A DNA stretch of 61,041 nt from Martensiomyces pterosporus. Taxonomy: Eukaryota; Kickxellomycota; Kickxellomycetes; Kickxellales; Kickxellaceae. Of this stretch, positions 10,416 to 19,640 are shown piece by piece (the stretch's first letter is position 1; the number at the start of each line of letters is the position of its first letter). Under the pieces are notes generated by a model, which made no database searches, was not told the origin of the DNA, and was given only the letters and a program-made list of their open reading frames with translations. The stretch lies in contig MU604030.1 in the NCBI GenBank assembly GCA_025201845.1, forward strand, positions 1 through 61,041, written 5' to 3'. The translations under genes and the position numbers were made by a program.

Positions 10416-13400
10416 TCACCCAAGAAGCAGGCTGAGGTCGTCCAGGCGCTGCTGGCGCGAATGGACGCCGGTGCTGATAGCCAGCGAGTCCTCCTCTTCC
10501 GTCGTGCCCAGCAAGCTCGGGTCCATTTTGCGCGTGCTGTCCATCAGCGAGATGTCCATGATCTTGGCCTTTCTGCACTGCAGCTTCATGATCTTCTCCT
10601 CAATGCTGTCTCGGATAAAGTAGCGGGTGACTGTGACTGGGTAGTTTTGGCCCAGCCGATGGATGCGGTCGATTGCCTGGCGTTCAATGCTGGGGTTCCA
10701 AAACGCGTCCATCAAGAACACATGGGTTGCGCACGCTAGATTGAGCCCCACACCGCCAGCGCGCAGCGATAAAAGGAGAACCTCGATGTCAGCCCCGCTC
10801 TTAAACCTGTCGAGGCTGCTTTCGCGCTGAGGACGCGACATCTTGCCATCGAGGCGCGCAAACAGGATCCCACGCTGCTCCAAGAGCGGCTCGATGAGAT
10901 CGAGCATACCCGTCCACTGCGAAAACACCACGCACTTCTCGCGGATGCCAGGTGTCGCTAGAAGCTGCTCCTGCCTCTCCCTCACCGCCGCATGCTGCTG
11001 GTCGACCTCAAACACCGGATCCGTCGCCCACTGCCTGTTGCGGATCTTGTCAATATCCTCCAACAGCGTCATGATCTTGGTGCTAGTGTTCTGCTGCCTG
11101 CACAGTCTGTTGAGCTCCGCGTACTCCGGCACTTCCACGCCAGACTCTGGGCCATCAGGCAGCTGTGCTGTAGATGGCGTGGAAGTGCCCGGCAGTTGTC
11201 TGGCGCTGGCTTTGGGCACGCCCTTCAGACTATTAAACACATACCCAGCCGGCAGATGGATGACATCGGCAATTGTCAGCATGTCTCCGCACAGCACGCA
11301 CTCGACAAGCATGCATATATCCGAATCCTCCTTCAACATAGCCGCTTCCTGCGGATTTGCAGGCGCAGCGCCAAAGAGAACGACCTGGCACTTGTGGCAC
11401 GCAATGTGCATGCATTTTGTGATTGCGGGACCAGGGTAGTCGGTGACTGCAAACTTGTCCCTGCTCGCCATGGCAGCAGCAGATAGCGCGTGCTCGCCAC
11501 AGAAATCGCATGGCACATGTTGACCGTGCTGGCCGACTTGCGCCGTCCATTGGTCGAAGCACTGCGCCTGGTTAGCGGCAGCCATCCCTGGAAGTATGCT
11601 CGCACAGAGATCCGCAGCATGCTGCACCTCGATGGGCTTCTTGTCGCTGGATGGCGCGGTGTCCTGCTTGGCTGCAGCCTTTCTATCCTGTGGCTTTCGA
11701 TCGGCGGTCTCTGGGATATCTGTGTTCGACTCGCCCTTTGCCCCGCCCTTTGCCCCGCCCTTTGCCCCGCCCTTTGCAGCCTGCTCCGCCTTGGGCTTTG
11801 CCTCAGCTTTTGGCTCTGCTTTTGAGCAAGACTCGGGCTTGGCAGTCGATTGAGCTGCTGCCGCCTCTTCCTGCACTACCCCTGCATCGTTGCCATCGCT
11901 AGTGCTCGGCATTTGCGAAGCTGCATTATCGGCTGCCTCAGCATCGGCCGCAAGCACGTGTGCCTCCTTCCACTTATCCTCCGACCAGAGCTTTGGGTGC
12001 GTGCACAGCTGGCGCAGTCGCAGGATGATCTTGAGAATGTGCATATAGTTCTTCAGCAAAGTGCCGTCCCTCGACATGTCGTTATACTTGTCTCTGGCAA
12101 TATTCTCCGCCATCCGGTACAGCCTACGCTCGCCGTCAGCCAGATTCAGCCACCTAACAACCTCGAACTTTGGCGGCAGCTCAATCATTGTGCGGTTGGT
12201 CTTCTTGTCGATCTGCTGCTTCATTCTGCGAAGGCAGATCGTCTGCATCAGCCGCTGCACCCTATTCGCACCAATATTGCCCTCCTCATACTTGCCGCTG
12301 CCATCAATCACCTGTCTTAGGTTCTCGTGGAACGGGGCACCAATGTACGTCAGCCACACGCGCCAGTTGTCCAGCGGCGTGGCGTGAAGGAACCGCAGAA
12401 GGCTAAACAGATCGTCCAAGCGGTTCTGTATGGGCGTTCCCGTCAAGCACCACCGACGGCTAGCGTTCAGCGAGCAAGCAGCAAGGCTGGAGATCGTGCG
12501 CCGCTCCTTGATCGTATGCGCTTCGTCCAGGACCACGCGGTGCCAGTGGACTGCCTGTAGGGGCGACACGTAGGGGTCTTCGGGGACCTTGTACAGCTTC
12601 CTACTGCTACCTTCATCGGAGCTGCTGTCAAACACCCTGGATGCGGGGGTGCTGTCCTCAATGTCTCCTCCGCCATCGAATACCAGCTGCTTGACTTCGC
12701 GTGTATACTCGCTCTGCAGCACATTGTACGTGGTCAGCACCACGTCGTATTTGCACAGCTTCTTGGGGTTCTTGGCTCGCGTGCTGCCGTGGTACGGATG
12801 CACGCTCAGGCTGTGCGGGCTGACGTGCGTGCTGATCTGCTCTTCCCAGTTGCCCATGGTCGATAGGGGGCAGATGATCAGCGTGCCGCCGGCGTACCGT
12901 CCGTGGTAGCTGGCGTCAAAGGTACGCTCGCACGCCTCTTTCTTCCTTGTAGGCATGTTGTCGAACTCTGGTGGCGGTGTCATCGGCCGCGAGTCCCAGA
13001 CACCTGCGTCGTCGCTGGCGCTGCTGTCGCTACTGTCGCTTTCGCTGCCACTCTCGCTATCTGGCACACTGTTGGCGCCATTTGCAGCATCGTTTGAATC
13101 GCTGCCAGAGTCGGCGCCAGACAGCTGTGAGGGAGAGCTGCCACTGGGGCTACGTCCAGCTATCGATACTCGGGAGGAAGCGGACTTGCCCGCTGCCAAA
13201 AGCTCCATGGGGTCATCGACTAGACCCTCAGAGTCACCCGGAGAGTCGTCCGTGTCCGGGGTTGGATTGGATTTGGCAGTACGATTGCGCTTGGCATGGT
13301 GTAGACTGGTGAATGCATCACTGCTGCCCGAGTCGTCGTCGTCACTATCCAGAACGATTCTATTTGTGAGAAGCGCGCTGGTTTCTGGCTCCTTCTCCTT

Positions 13401-15422
13401 GCTCCTCCTTGTCCGTCTAAGAGGCTGAGAACTGGACCGATCAAAGCCGCCTGCCAACCTGCCATGCCCACGAGTTCGCCGCGCCGGCTTCCTCTTCACC
13501 TTCCGTCTGCCCATCCCGTATTTCCTCCCATTCGTTTTGGCGGGGCCAGAAGCGGAGCTGGTAGCCAGTGGCTCGTCATTTGCATCGACAAACTTCATGC
13601 GCTTCCCATGCTCCCACGTCGGCCGCAGCTCGAGAGTCAGCGAAATAATGGCCAGCGTCTTTCCCAGACCCATGTCATCTGCCAGAATGCCGCCCAGAAT
13701 GGACTTTGGGCGCTCGATGCACTTGATGTCCACCAGTGCATGCTTGTACTCCGGCCTTTGCCCGCCCTCCGCAGGAATCCAGAGCTTTGGGAACTTCAGC
13801 TCGCTGTCAGCCGCATCGTTGCTGCCGACATCCACGCCCTCCGTCTCCCTGTGGACCATAAAATGAAGTGCCTGTTTCTGGTGTCTCCTGAGCGGCGTAA
13901 TGACTTGCCTGGGTGCCTCGGCTTCGGGCAAATCAAGCAGCGTAACAAACGTCGACTTGATGCTGGCCAGCCGGGCCTTGGAGTCCTCCGTGACTGGCGG
14001 CCGCTTATCAATCCGCATGCTCTCGGGCAACAGTTGCTCGCGGTACCTCTGCTTGACCTTGGGAATCTCGTTTCCTGTTCCATCACCACGCTGAGCCTTC
14101 AAGTTCATGTCGGCGAACACACTAGGGATACTCGAGTCTGAGTTTGTCTTCAGCGTAATAAGCCCGTCCATATCGCGGGTCGGGTGGCGCACAGCATACT
14201 CCATGCCCCTGGTCAATACGTTGCTTTCAGCATCGAGCTCCCTTAGCACGGTCTGTGCCTCAGCAGAGGACTGGTCGAGGTACAATCCGGATTGCTCCAA
14301 AATCTTGATCACCTCACGGGCAAGCACCCTGTCCGCGTAAAAGGAGAGCAGAATCGGCGAGACAAATTTGCCCCGCAGGGGCCCACTGGTGAATCCAGCC
14401 ACCTTGATGTCGCCGTCGGCCAACAGCGCATGTATTGTCTTTGTCACCGAGTGCTCCAGAGTGCCAATGAGTCCGCCGAAGCTGTCGTACAGCTCGACTT
14501 CCACCGCGCCTCCGCGTCGGTTGCGCAGCGTCGTCGGGATTCCCGTGGCTGCGCCTTCGCGATAATGAATCGACCCTGTCGAAATTACTGCGACGGCTCG
14601 CAGCTGGCCAAGCATGCACATTCGCGATCTGCCATCGGGGCGAACTGGCTGCTGAATTGGAGTGCTTGGCTGTGGCAATGCAATGCTTGGATTCCTGGAG
14701 TACTGCTGTAGCGCGACTGGCGGTGGGCGAGGCGCTGTGTTCGAGTACGGCGCAAACGCAGCGGCATGCGGGTTTGTGCTAGCTGTTGATGGCGATGAGT
14801 AGCCGCCGGTCTGCAGCCGAGGCACTCCGAGCTCCATTGTGCTCCGTGAGAAGTGCATGTCGAATCGAGGCATGGCACTGGGCACATGCGAGCCATTCGC
14901 ATAGGCTATGGCAGGCGCCATGCTGCTGTGGTCGTTGGGATACGAGCGATACGTCGTTGCTGCGCTGCCTGGCCGTGCCTCCTCGAGAGATACTGGCCGT
15001 GTAGGGGATCCGAGGAGAGCACTAGAGTCTACATGAACCCCAGTTGATGGCGGCGGAGGTGCCTGCAGTGTGGTCTGTATCAAGCCCTGGTCGTCGTGCG
15101 CTGGACTATCATCAACGTCAATTATCTCGATGTGGTCCGTGGCTTGCTGCGGTGCTCCATTTGCCTGCCCGCTGCCGCTGCTGCTTTGCTGGCTGCTTGG
15201 GCCAGTGCGCTTCCGCTTCCTTGTGCGCCCGGGCGGCTGTGAGCTGACGTGGAATGTAGTCTCTGCTGCCGGACTGCTGCTGCCCGCTGAATCGAGTGTC
15301 TCCACTGCCTGCGCATTCCCACTGCTCGCCGTTGTGTGCGGCTGTGGCGGTGTGCCCTGGATACCCGTGCTGACACCTATTCCCACGTCCTCATCGTCGA
15401 ACGTCAAATCAATGATGCTCAT
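10416..15422 (-). CDS. RAD5: Rad5/HLTF-type SNF2 helicase with RING finger
   Basis: Single exon, 1,668 residues. Visible order: two SUMO-interaction-like motifs (IIDLTFDDED at 3-12, IEIIDVDD at 98-105); a disordered Pro/Ser region; a HIRAN-like domain at about 268-385; SNF2 ATPase with Walker A DDMGLGKT (582-589) and DEAH (967-970), followed by LTGTPIQN. A disordered insert of about 245 residues, acidic in its C-terminal part, separates Walker A from motif Ia. A C3HC4 RING follows (C1306, C1309, C1338, H1340, C1343, C1346, C1376, C1379), then the C-terminal helicase lobe with SLRAGGVGLNL and ERQAIDRIHRLGQ. HIRAN plus SNF2 with an embedded RING defines Rad5/HLTF, which polyubiquitinates PCNA and reverses stalled forks. 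The SIM pair also recalls Uls1, so a Uls1-like role is the main alternative. A tandem KGGA repeat lies just before the RING. Confidence 0.85.
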   Translation of the reverse strand: MSIIDLTFDDEDVGIGVSTGIQGTPPQPHTTASSGNAQAVETLDSAGSSSPAAETTFHVSSQPPGRTRKRKRTGPSSQQSSSGSGQANGAPQQATDHIEIIDVDDSPAHDDQGLIQTTLQAPPPPSTGVHVDSSALLGSPTRPVSLEEARPGSAATTYRSYPNDHSSMAPAIAYANGSHVPSAMPRFDMHFSRSTMELGVPRLQTGGYSSPSTASTNPHAAAFAPYSNTAPRPPPVALQQYSRNPSIALPQPSTPIQQPVRPDGRSRMCMLGQLRAVAVISTGSIHYREGAATGIPTTLRNRRGGAVEVELYDSFGGLIGTLEHSVTKTIHALLADGDIKVAGFTSGPLRGKFVSPILLSFYADRVLAREVIKILEQSGLYLDQSSAEAQTVLRELDAESNVLTRGMEYAVRHPTRDMDGLITLKTNSDSSIPSVFADMNLKAQRGDGTGNEIPKVKQRYREQLLPESMRIDKRPPVTEDSKARLASIKSTFVTLLDLPEAEAPRQVITPLRRHQKQALHFMVHRETEGVDVGSNDAADSELKFPKLWIPAEGGQRPEYKHALVDIKCIERPKSILGGILADDMGLGKTLAIISLTLELRPTWEHGKRMKFVDANDEPLATSSASGPAKTNGRKYGMGRRKVKRKPARRTRGHGRLAGGFDRSSSQPLRRTRRSKEKEPETSALLTNRIVLDSDDDDSGSSDAFTSLHHAKRNRTAKSNPTPDTDDSPGDSEGLVDDPMELLAAGKSASSRVSIAGRSPSGSSPSQLSGADSGSDSNDAANGANSVPDSESGSESDSSDSSASDDAGVWDSRPMTPPPEFDNMPTRKKEACERTFDASYHGRYAGGTLIICPLSTMGNWEEQISTHVSPHSLSVHPYHGSTRAKNPKKLCKYDVVLTTYNVLQSEYTREVKQLVFDGGGDIEDSTPASRVFDSSSDEGSSRKLYKVPEDPYVSPLQAVHWHRVVLDEAHTIKERRTISSLAACSLNASRRWCLTGTPIQNRLDDLFSLLRFLHATPLDNWRVWLTYIGAPFHENLRQVIDGSGKYEEGNIGANRVQRLMQTICLRRMKQQIDKKTNRTMIELPPKFEVVRWLNLADGERRLYRMAENIARDKYNDMSRDGTLLKNYMHILKIILRLRQLCTHPKLWSEDKWKEAHVLAADAEAADNAASQMPSTSDGNDAGVVQEEAAAAQSTAKPESCSKAEPKAEAKPKAEQAAKGGAKGGAKGGAKGESNTDIPETADRKPQDRKAAAKQDTAPSSDKKPIEVQHAADLCASILPGMAAANQAQCFDQWTAQVGQHGQHVPCDFCGEHALSAAAMASRDKFAVTDYPGPAITKCMHIACHKCQVVLFGAAPANPQEAAMLKEDSDICMLVECVLCGDMLTIADVIHLPAGYVFNSLKGVPKASARQLPGTSTPSTAQLPDGPESGVEVPEYAELNRLCRQQNTSTKIMTLLEDIDKIRNRQWATDPVFEVDQQHAAVRERQEQLLATPGIREKCVVFSQWTGMLDLIEPLLEQRGILFARLDGKMSRPQRESSLDRFKSGADIEVLLLSLRAGGVGLNLACATHVFLMDAFWNPSIERQAIDRIHRLGQNYPVTVTRYFIRDSIEEKIMKLQCRKAKIMDISLMDSTRKMDPSLLGTTEEEDSLAISTGVHSRQQRLDDLSLLLG
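11737..11772 (-). repeat. 12-bp tandem repeat (3 copies) inside the RAD5-like gene
   Basis: Three perfect copies of TTTGCCCCGCCC on the plus strand encode Lys-Gly-Gly-Ala units in the linker before the RING finger. Confidence 0.85.
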
Positions 15423-15748
15423 TCGAAAATATATATACGAGTGAGTGCAAGACGTATGCGAAATTGGAAACGGTCTTTTTATAATAAAAATGCCAGGTCT
15501 GTGTATAGAAGGGAATAAAAGGAGGGAATAAGGAGAAAGACTACTAAAATAGGCGAAAAGTGGTGAGAATCAGCGGGAGTGGGAGCACAAAAGTCTGTAG
15601 AACGCGCATGCGCAGGGACAATGCAAAAGCACTGGCGACTGCGACTGCGACTGCGACTGCGACTGGTACGCGTTGTTTGTTTTCCGTGTTCTGGAAAAGC
15701 TGCGCAAAAAAAACCCCCACTCTCCCCTCGTCAAACAGCAGAGGCAGC
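15423..15748. other. Intergenic between the LEA-2 gene stop and RAD5-like start
   Basis: A 326-bp spacer with a short hexamer microsatellite; AT-rich next to the RAD5-like ATG. No gene seen. Confidence 0.6.
15635..15664 (+). repeat. Hexanucleotide microsatellite (GCGACT)5
   Basis: Five perfect tandem copies of GCGACT in the spacer downstream of the LEA-2 gene. Confidence 0.9.
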
Positions 15749-16966
15749 CTAGGCGTTCATGGTACGCACAATGTCGCCAATGTTTCCACTCGCGCCGTCG
15801 CCGATCTGCAGCGTGGCCATATGGCGGACGGGGCACTTGACAGAAACCGCCTGTCTGCCGGTCTGAATCGACGCCTGCTTCATTCTCGTGTGGTAGTCGG
15901 ATTGCACCTCGACCTCCAAGCTCATCTCCCCGATCCCCGCATCATGCAATCCGCAGCTCTCCACCATGCCGAGCAGAATTGGCGGCGGCCCACGCTTGAC
16001 GTCGTATCTGACAGTAACAGGCATAGTGATCTCCACAACCCGTCTGGCAGGCACCTTGACATTGCTCAGTCGTCCACCGCCCAGGGCAAACTTTGTGTCT
16101 GGCCAAAACACAGCCGTGCTAATGTCATCGACAAACATGTCAAAGTAGTTGTCGTTCTGCACGCGGTATGTCAGCTCAATGCGGAACTGCAGCTTGGTGC
16201 CCTGCAGCTTGAACTTTTTGCCCAGGTTCTCCGGCGAGTTGACGGCGTGAAGGGCAACGGTGGGCGTGCGCGAGGTGAGGAAGTAGCCTGTAAGGGCGCA
16301 TGCCAGGATGGTGAGAACAAGGATGAGTGCGTAGGCCGAGTACTTCAGGATGCGCTTGAGGCGCCGGGCACGCATGATTTCTTCGAGCTCCTCGTCGACG
16401 TCGTCGCCAGCCAGGCGGTTGTAGACGGAATCGTAGGGCGGTGGGGTGTGTTTCTCGCCTGCCGCTTGGTTATGTGCGATCGGTGGCAGTGGTGGTTTGG
16501 GACTCATACCGTGTGGCGGCGAATGGGTGTTCATCGCGCCCGATGCCCAGCTGTTTGAGCGACGCAGTTGCTGGGAGAGCGAGGGCATGTGTGGGGTTGT
16601 GCGTGATGTCGAGTGCTTGTGTCGCATCGACCTACCTCTCTCGACTCTTGGCCGGTAATCGTCGATGGATCTGTCGCGGCGCATTGAAGATGGGCTACGA
16701 TGGACAGACGAGGGGCTGCGACGGACAAACGAGGGGCTGCGGCGGACAGAGGATGGGCTGCGGCTCTGCATGTCATAGTGGCTGCCCACCGTGTGCACGC
16801 GGTGCGGCCTGTGGGGTCGCTTGCTTGTGCGTGAGGACCCGCGGCTGCCATGTCTCCTGTTGTGTTGCACTGTGCTGCTGCGCCCAAGCGAGGATAGCAT
16901 GTCGGAGAGGTCGCTTTGCGAGTAGGACGCCTCGTTGAGCTGGTACGGATTGCTACTGCCTGCCAT
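15749..16966 (-). CDS. Single-pass membrane protein with LEA-2/WHy-like extracellular domain
   Basis: Single exon, 405 residues. Residues 1-206 are cytosolic, disordered and Arg/Ser-rich, with four tandem RSPSxxR units at about 69-97 and a PPPY motif at 175-178. One transmembrane helix spans about 207-230. The C-terminal 175 residues resemble the LEA14/water-stress (LEA_2) fold of NDR1/HIN1-like proteins: LQFRIELTYRVQNDNYFDMFVDDISTAVF and an alternating strand pattern after it. A type II topology is expected, positive residues (RARRLKRILK) lying before the helix. Fungal LEA-2 membrane proteins are mostly uncharacterised. The RSPS repeats look like SR-kinase or CDK substrates and PPPY is a WW-domain ligand, both by motif only. 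Confidence 0.75.
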   Translation of the reverse strand: MAGSSNPYQLNEASYSQSDLSDMLSSLGRSSTVQHNRRHGSRGSSRTSKRPHRPHRVHTVGSHYDMQSRSPSSVRRSPSFVRRSPSSVHRSPSSMRRDRSIDDYRPRVERGRSMRHKHSTSRTTPHMPSLSQQLRRSNSWASGAMNTHSPPHGMSPKPPLPPIAHNQAAGEKHTPPPYDSVYNRLAGDDVDEELEEIMRARRLKRILKYSAYALILVLTILACALTGYFLTSRTPTVALHAVNSPENLGKKFKLQGTKLQFRIELTYRVQNDNYFDMFVDDISTAVFWPDTKFALGGGRLSNVKVPARRVVEITMPVTVRYDVKRGPPPILLGMVESCGLHDAGIGEMSLEVEVQSDYHTRMKQASIQTGRQAVSVKCPVRHMATLQIGDGASGNIGDIVRTMNA

Positions 16967-18042
16967 ATGGTCTGAACTGTAGTAGCAATGGTGCTAGATC
17001 TGCGATCGAAAATGGCTACAGACGGGATGAGGCTGACTAAGCACGATGACAACTACCCACTGGACACCTTCTTTCTCTATCTTGGCTTACAAAACGAGGC
17101 GTTTCGCAGGTATGCAGGTAAAGTAGTGTATGGCAGGTGGATGAGGTGCTGGACGGTACTACGCCAAAAGAGTGCTAGTATGCAAAAAGCGATAGCCAAT
17201 GTTGGCGTTGACAAAGCAAAGCAGCCAGAATGCGTGCTCCCTGCCTCATTGCCATTCCAGACGTTGCATTGAATATGTGAAGGACAGGGTGGGCAGCAAG
17301 GAACAAAGTGGGCAGCAAGGAACAGAGTGGGCAGCGCGGGAGGGACGGAATCCGGCGTGGCTGAAGCCCAGACATGTATGGCCCACATGTGCTGGAAACA
17401 AGCTAGAAAGCTGGAGAAGAAATCTGCGGTGCAGCATGGTTCCCCACGCTGTTCACACAGCCATACGCGTGTTCCTAGCGATAAAAGACTAGGCTGCTTG
17501 AGGGGAGTGGGAGTGGTCTGGGGTAAATTGCAGTGTCAAAGAAGAGTGCCCAGATAACCGGGGCCACCCGGCTGTCTTTTGCTGCGTAGTGCAAAATGTT
17601 CTACAACCTGCTCCGCACGCAGCACACGATCATTGATCCCCCGCATGCACACCAGCAGCCAATGCGTGGCATGCAACGCGTCTTAACCGTTCTGCGGTCT
17701 TTTTGAGATTCAGATCCAGGCTGGGGGACCCAGTGCACCAAGGCCCGGCCTGTGGATGTGCAGGGCGTGGGTTCATTAGCCCGCATCCCAGCACCTATTT
17801 GCATCGTTTGATCCAAACCGGGCTGTGGATCAGCACGGATTAGCCACCAGTGGCAAATGCACTTCAAAAAATTTCTCTCATCCAAGTATGCCTTTGACCG
17901 CCTGCAGCCCCCCTTTTTTACCTGCTAGGCGATCGCACTGCCATTTACATTTACGTCTACCCTTTCTTCTCGTTCGCTCGCTACTTGGCTGGATACAGAC
18001 AGGCATATTGGAAAGGCAAGGGATACAAAAGCACAAGGGATA
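16967..18042. other. Intergenic, divergent LEA-2 / YTM1 promoter region
   Basis: Lies between two divergent starts. It contains a 19-bp tandem repeat at 17289-17340 and a pyrimidine-rich run just before the YTM1 ATG. Short ORFs such as 16988-17272 (+) are not supported. Confidence 0.6.
17289..17340 (+). repeat. 19-bp tandem repeat, 2.7 copies
   Basis: Unit begins GTGGGCAGCAAGGAACA; copies start at 17289, 17308 and 17327 (the last partial and diverged). Confidence 0.85.
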
Positions 18043-19485
18043 ATGGAGTCTAGCGAGGCACAAATTCAAATTCGGCTAGTGGCCAAGCAGCAGAAGTATG
18101 TGGTGCCCGATGCACCCCTCGTGGTCCCACAGCACCTGCAGCGGTACGGGCTCTCCGAGATCGTCAACCACCTTCTCGGGAGCGAAAAGCCCGTTCCGTT
18201 CGATTTCCTGGCAGACGGACAGTTCCTTCGCGGATCGATCGCCAGCTATGTGAAGGAAAACAGCCTCTCCGCCGAAAACATCCTGACTCTGGAGTATGTC
18301 GAGTCAATGCTGCCGCCCACCGAGATTGCCTCGTTTAGCCACGACGATTGGATCAGCTCGGTGTCGGCTATTTCGTTGGACAAGTTCCTCGTGGGGTCAT
18401 ACGACGGCGTAGTGCGTGTGTGGAACTCGCAGAGCGAGTGCGAGAATGAACTGCGTGCCCATGAATCAGCGGTCAAGTGTGTCAGTGCCCTGAACGATGC
18501 GGAGAAGAAGGGGAAGGTGGAGTTTATCTCTGGCTCGCAGGACCGGACGGCCATTGCTTGGGGCGTGAAGAACGGCCAGAAAAAGCCGCTGTATGCGGCT
18601 CGTGGGCATACGGATAGCGTGGATGCGGTGGCTGTTAACCCGTCAAACACCCACTTTGTCACAGCGTCGGCCGACTCGACCATCAGGTTCTGGAGCTTGG
18701 CGGTGCCCAAGCAGTCGGAGGATGCTGATCTGGAGAGCGGCGAGCCGGCGCCTGTGGCGAAGAAGCGGAAGGGAGCCAACGCGGATATCATGACCAAGGC
18801 GGCCATTGGCACCCTGAGTGGGCATGTGGGTGCGGTTACCAGCGTGTGCTTCAACAGGGACCAGGAGTCCCAGGTGTTCTCGGGCGGCTGGGACCACTCG
18901 GTTCGTACGTGGGATGTGGCATCGGGAGTCAACCTATTAACAAGTGTAAGTAAATCCAAATATGTGCTGTTTGTGTTTGTGACGTGTGTAGATCGCATGC
19001 CAACGTGTGCTCGTTTTGCGCGTCCTTATCTTGGCGCTCAGCTTCTGTCTACGCTGTTGTGCTGTTTTTCTTTTGGAGTGTAGCTGTGCGACAAGGTTGT
19101 GCTTGACCTGGACTACTCCACACACTCGCGGCTGATTGCCACTGGACACGCAGACCGGTCGCTGAGACTGTGGGATCCTCGCTCTGAGGACAACCGCGTG
19201 GTCAAGCTGCGTCTGACCAGCCACAAGGGCTTTGTGTCCAGCGTTGCTTGGGCGCCCAACTCGGCATACATGCTGGCATCGGCGTCGCATGACAGCACAA
19301 TCAAGGTGTGGGATATCCGTAGCCGCACTCCGCTTTACACAGTGTCGGCGACGAACGAGAAGGACAGGGGCAAGAAGCTTTTGGCTCTTGACTGGCACAA
19401 GTCCCTCCTGCTCGCTGGTGGCGAGAGCGGATCGCTTCGCATCCACTCAGTCAACAGCCAGTACGAGGACAAGAAACCCGAGTAA
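18043..19485 (+). CDS. YTM1: Ribosome biogenesis WD40 protein Ytm1/WDR12, two exons
   Basis: Exons 18043-18945 and 19084-19485 join in phase 0 over a 138-bp intron (GTAAGT donor, GTAG acceptor); product 434 residues, normal for the family. Residues 6-80 form the NLE/UBL domain that binds the Rea1 MIDAS (QIQIRLVAKQQKYVVPDAPL, FLRGSIASYVKENSLSAENILTLEY). A seven-bladed WD40 propeller follows: EFISGSQDRTAIAW, HFVTASADSTIRFW, VFSGGWDHSVRTWD, then after the splice ATGHADRSLRLWD and MLASASHDSTIKVWD. Ytm1 with Erb1 and Nop7 forms the PeBoW complex in 27S pre-rRNA processing. Reading through the donor would destroy the last two WD repeats, which supports the intron. AATAAA at 19635 is a plausible poly(A) signal. 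Confidence 0.95.
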
Positions 19486-19634
19486 GGTGGGGGAGAGGCG
19501 CTGCCAGTGCTGCTGCCTGCTTCCTTTCTTGTTGTTTACTTGAAATCATAAAACGCAAATTCCCCTCGCCATTATTTGCAGGCGCTCTATCCAAAATGAG
19601 CAGCTTTCCATCTGGTATTGTTTTGCGCACTGAG

Positions 19635-19640
19635 AATAAA
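19635..19640 (+). terminator. Poly(A) signal AATAAA of YTM1
   Basis: Canonical hexamer 150 bp downstream of the YTM1 stop codon on the sense strand. Confidence 0.5.

Noticed and set aside
16988..17272. Plus-strand ORF starting 21 bp from the LEA-2 gene ATG, with a GT site after FRR
   Set aside because: No family resemblance and no credible second exon; it overlaps the promoter/5' UTR of the LEA-2 gene.
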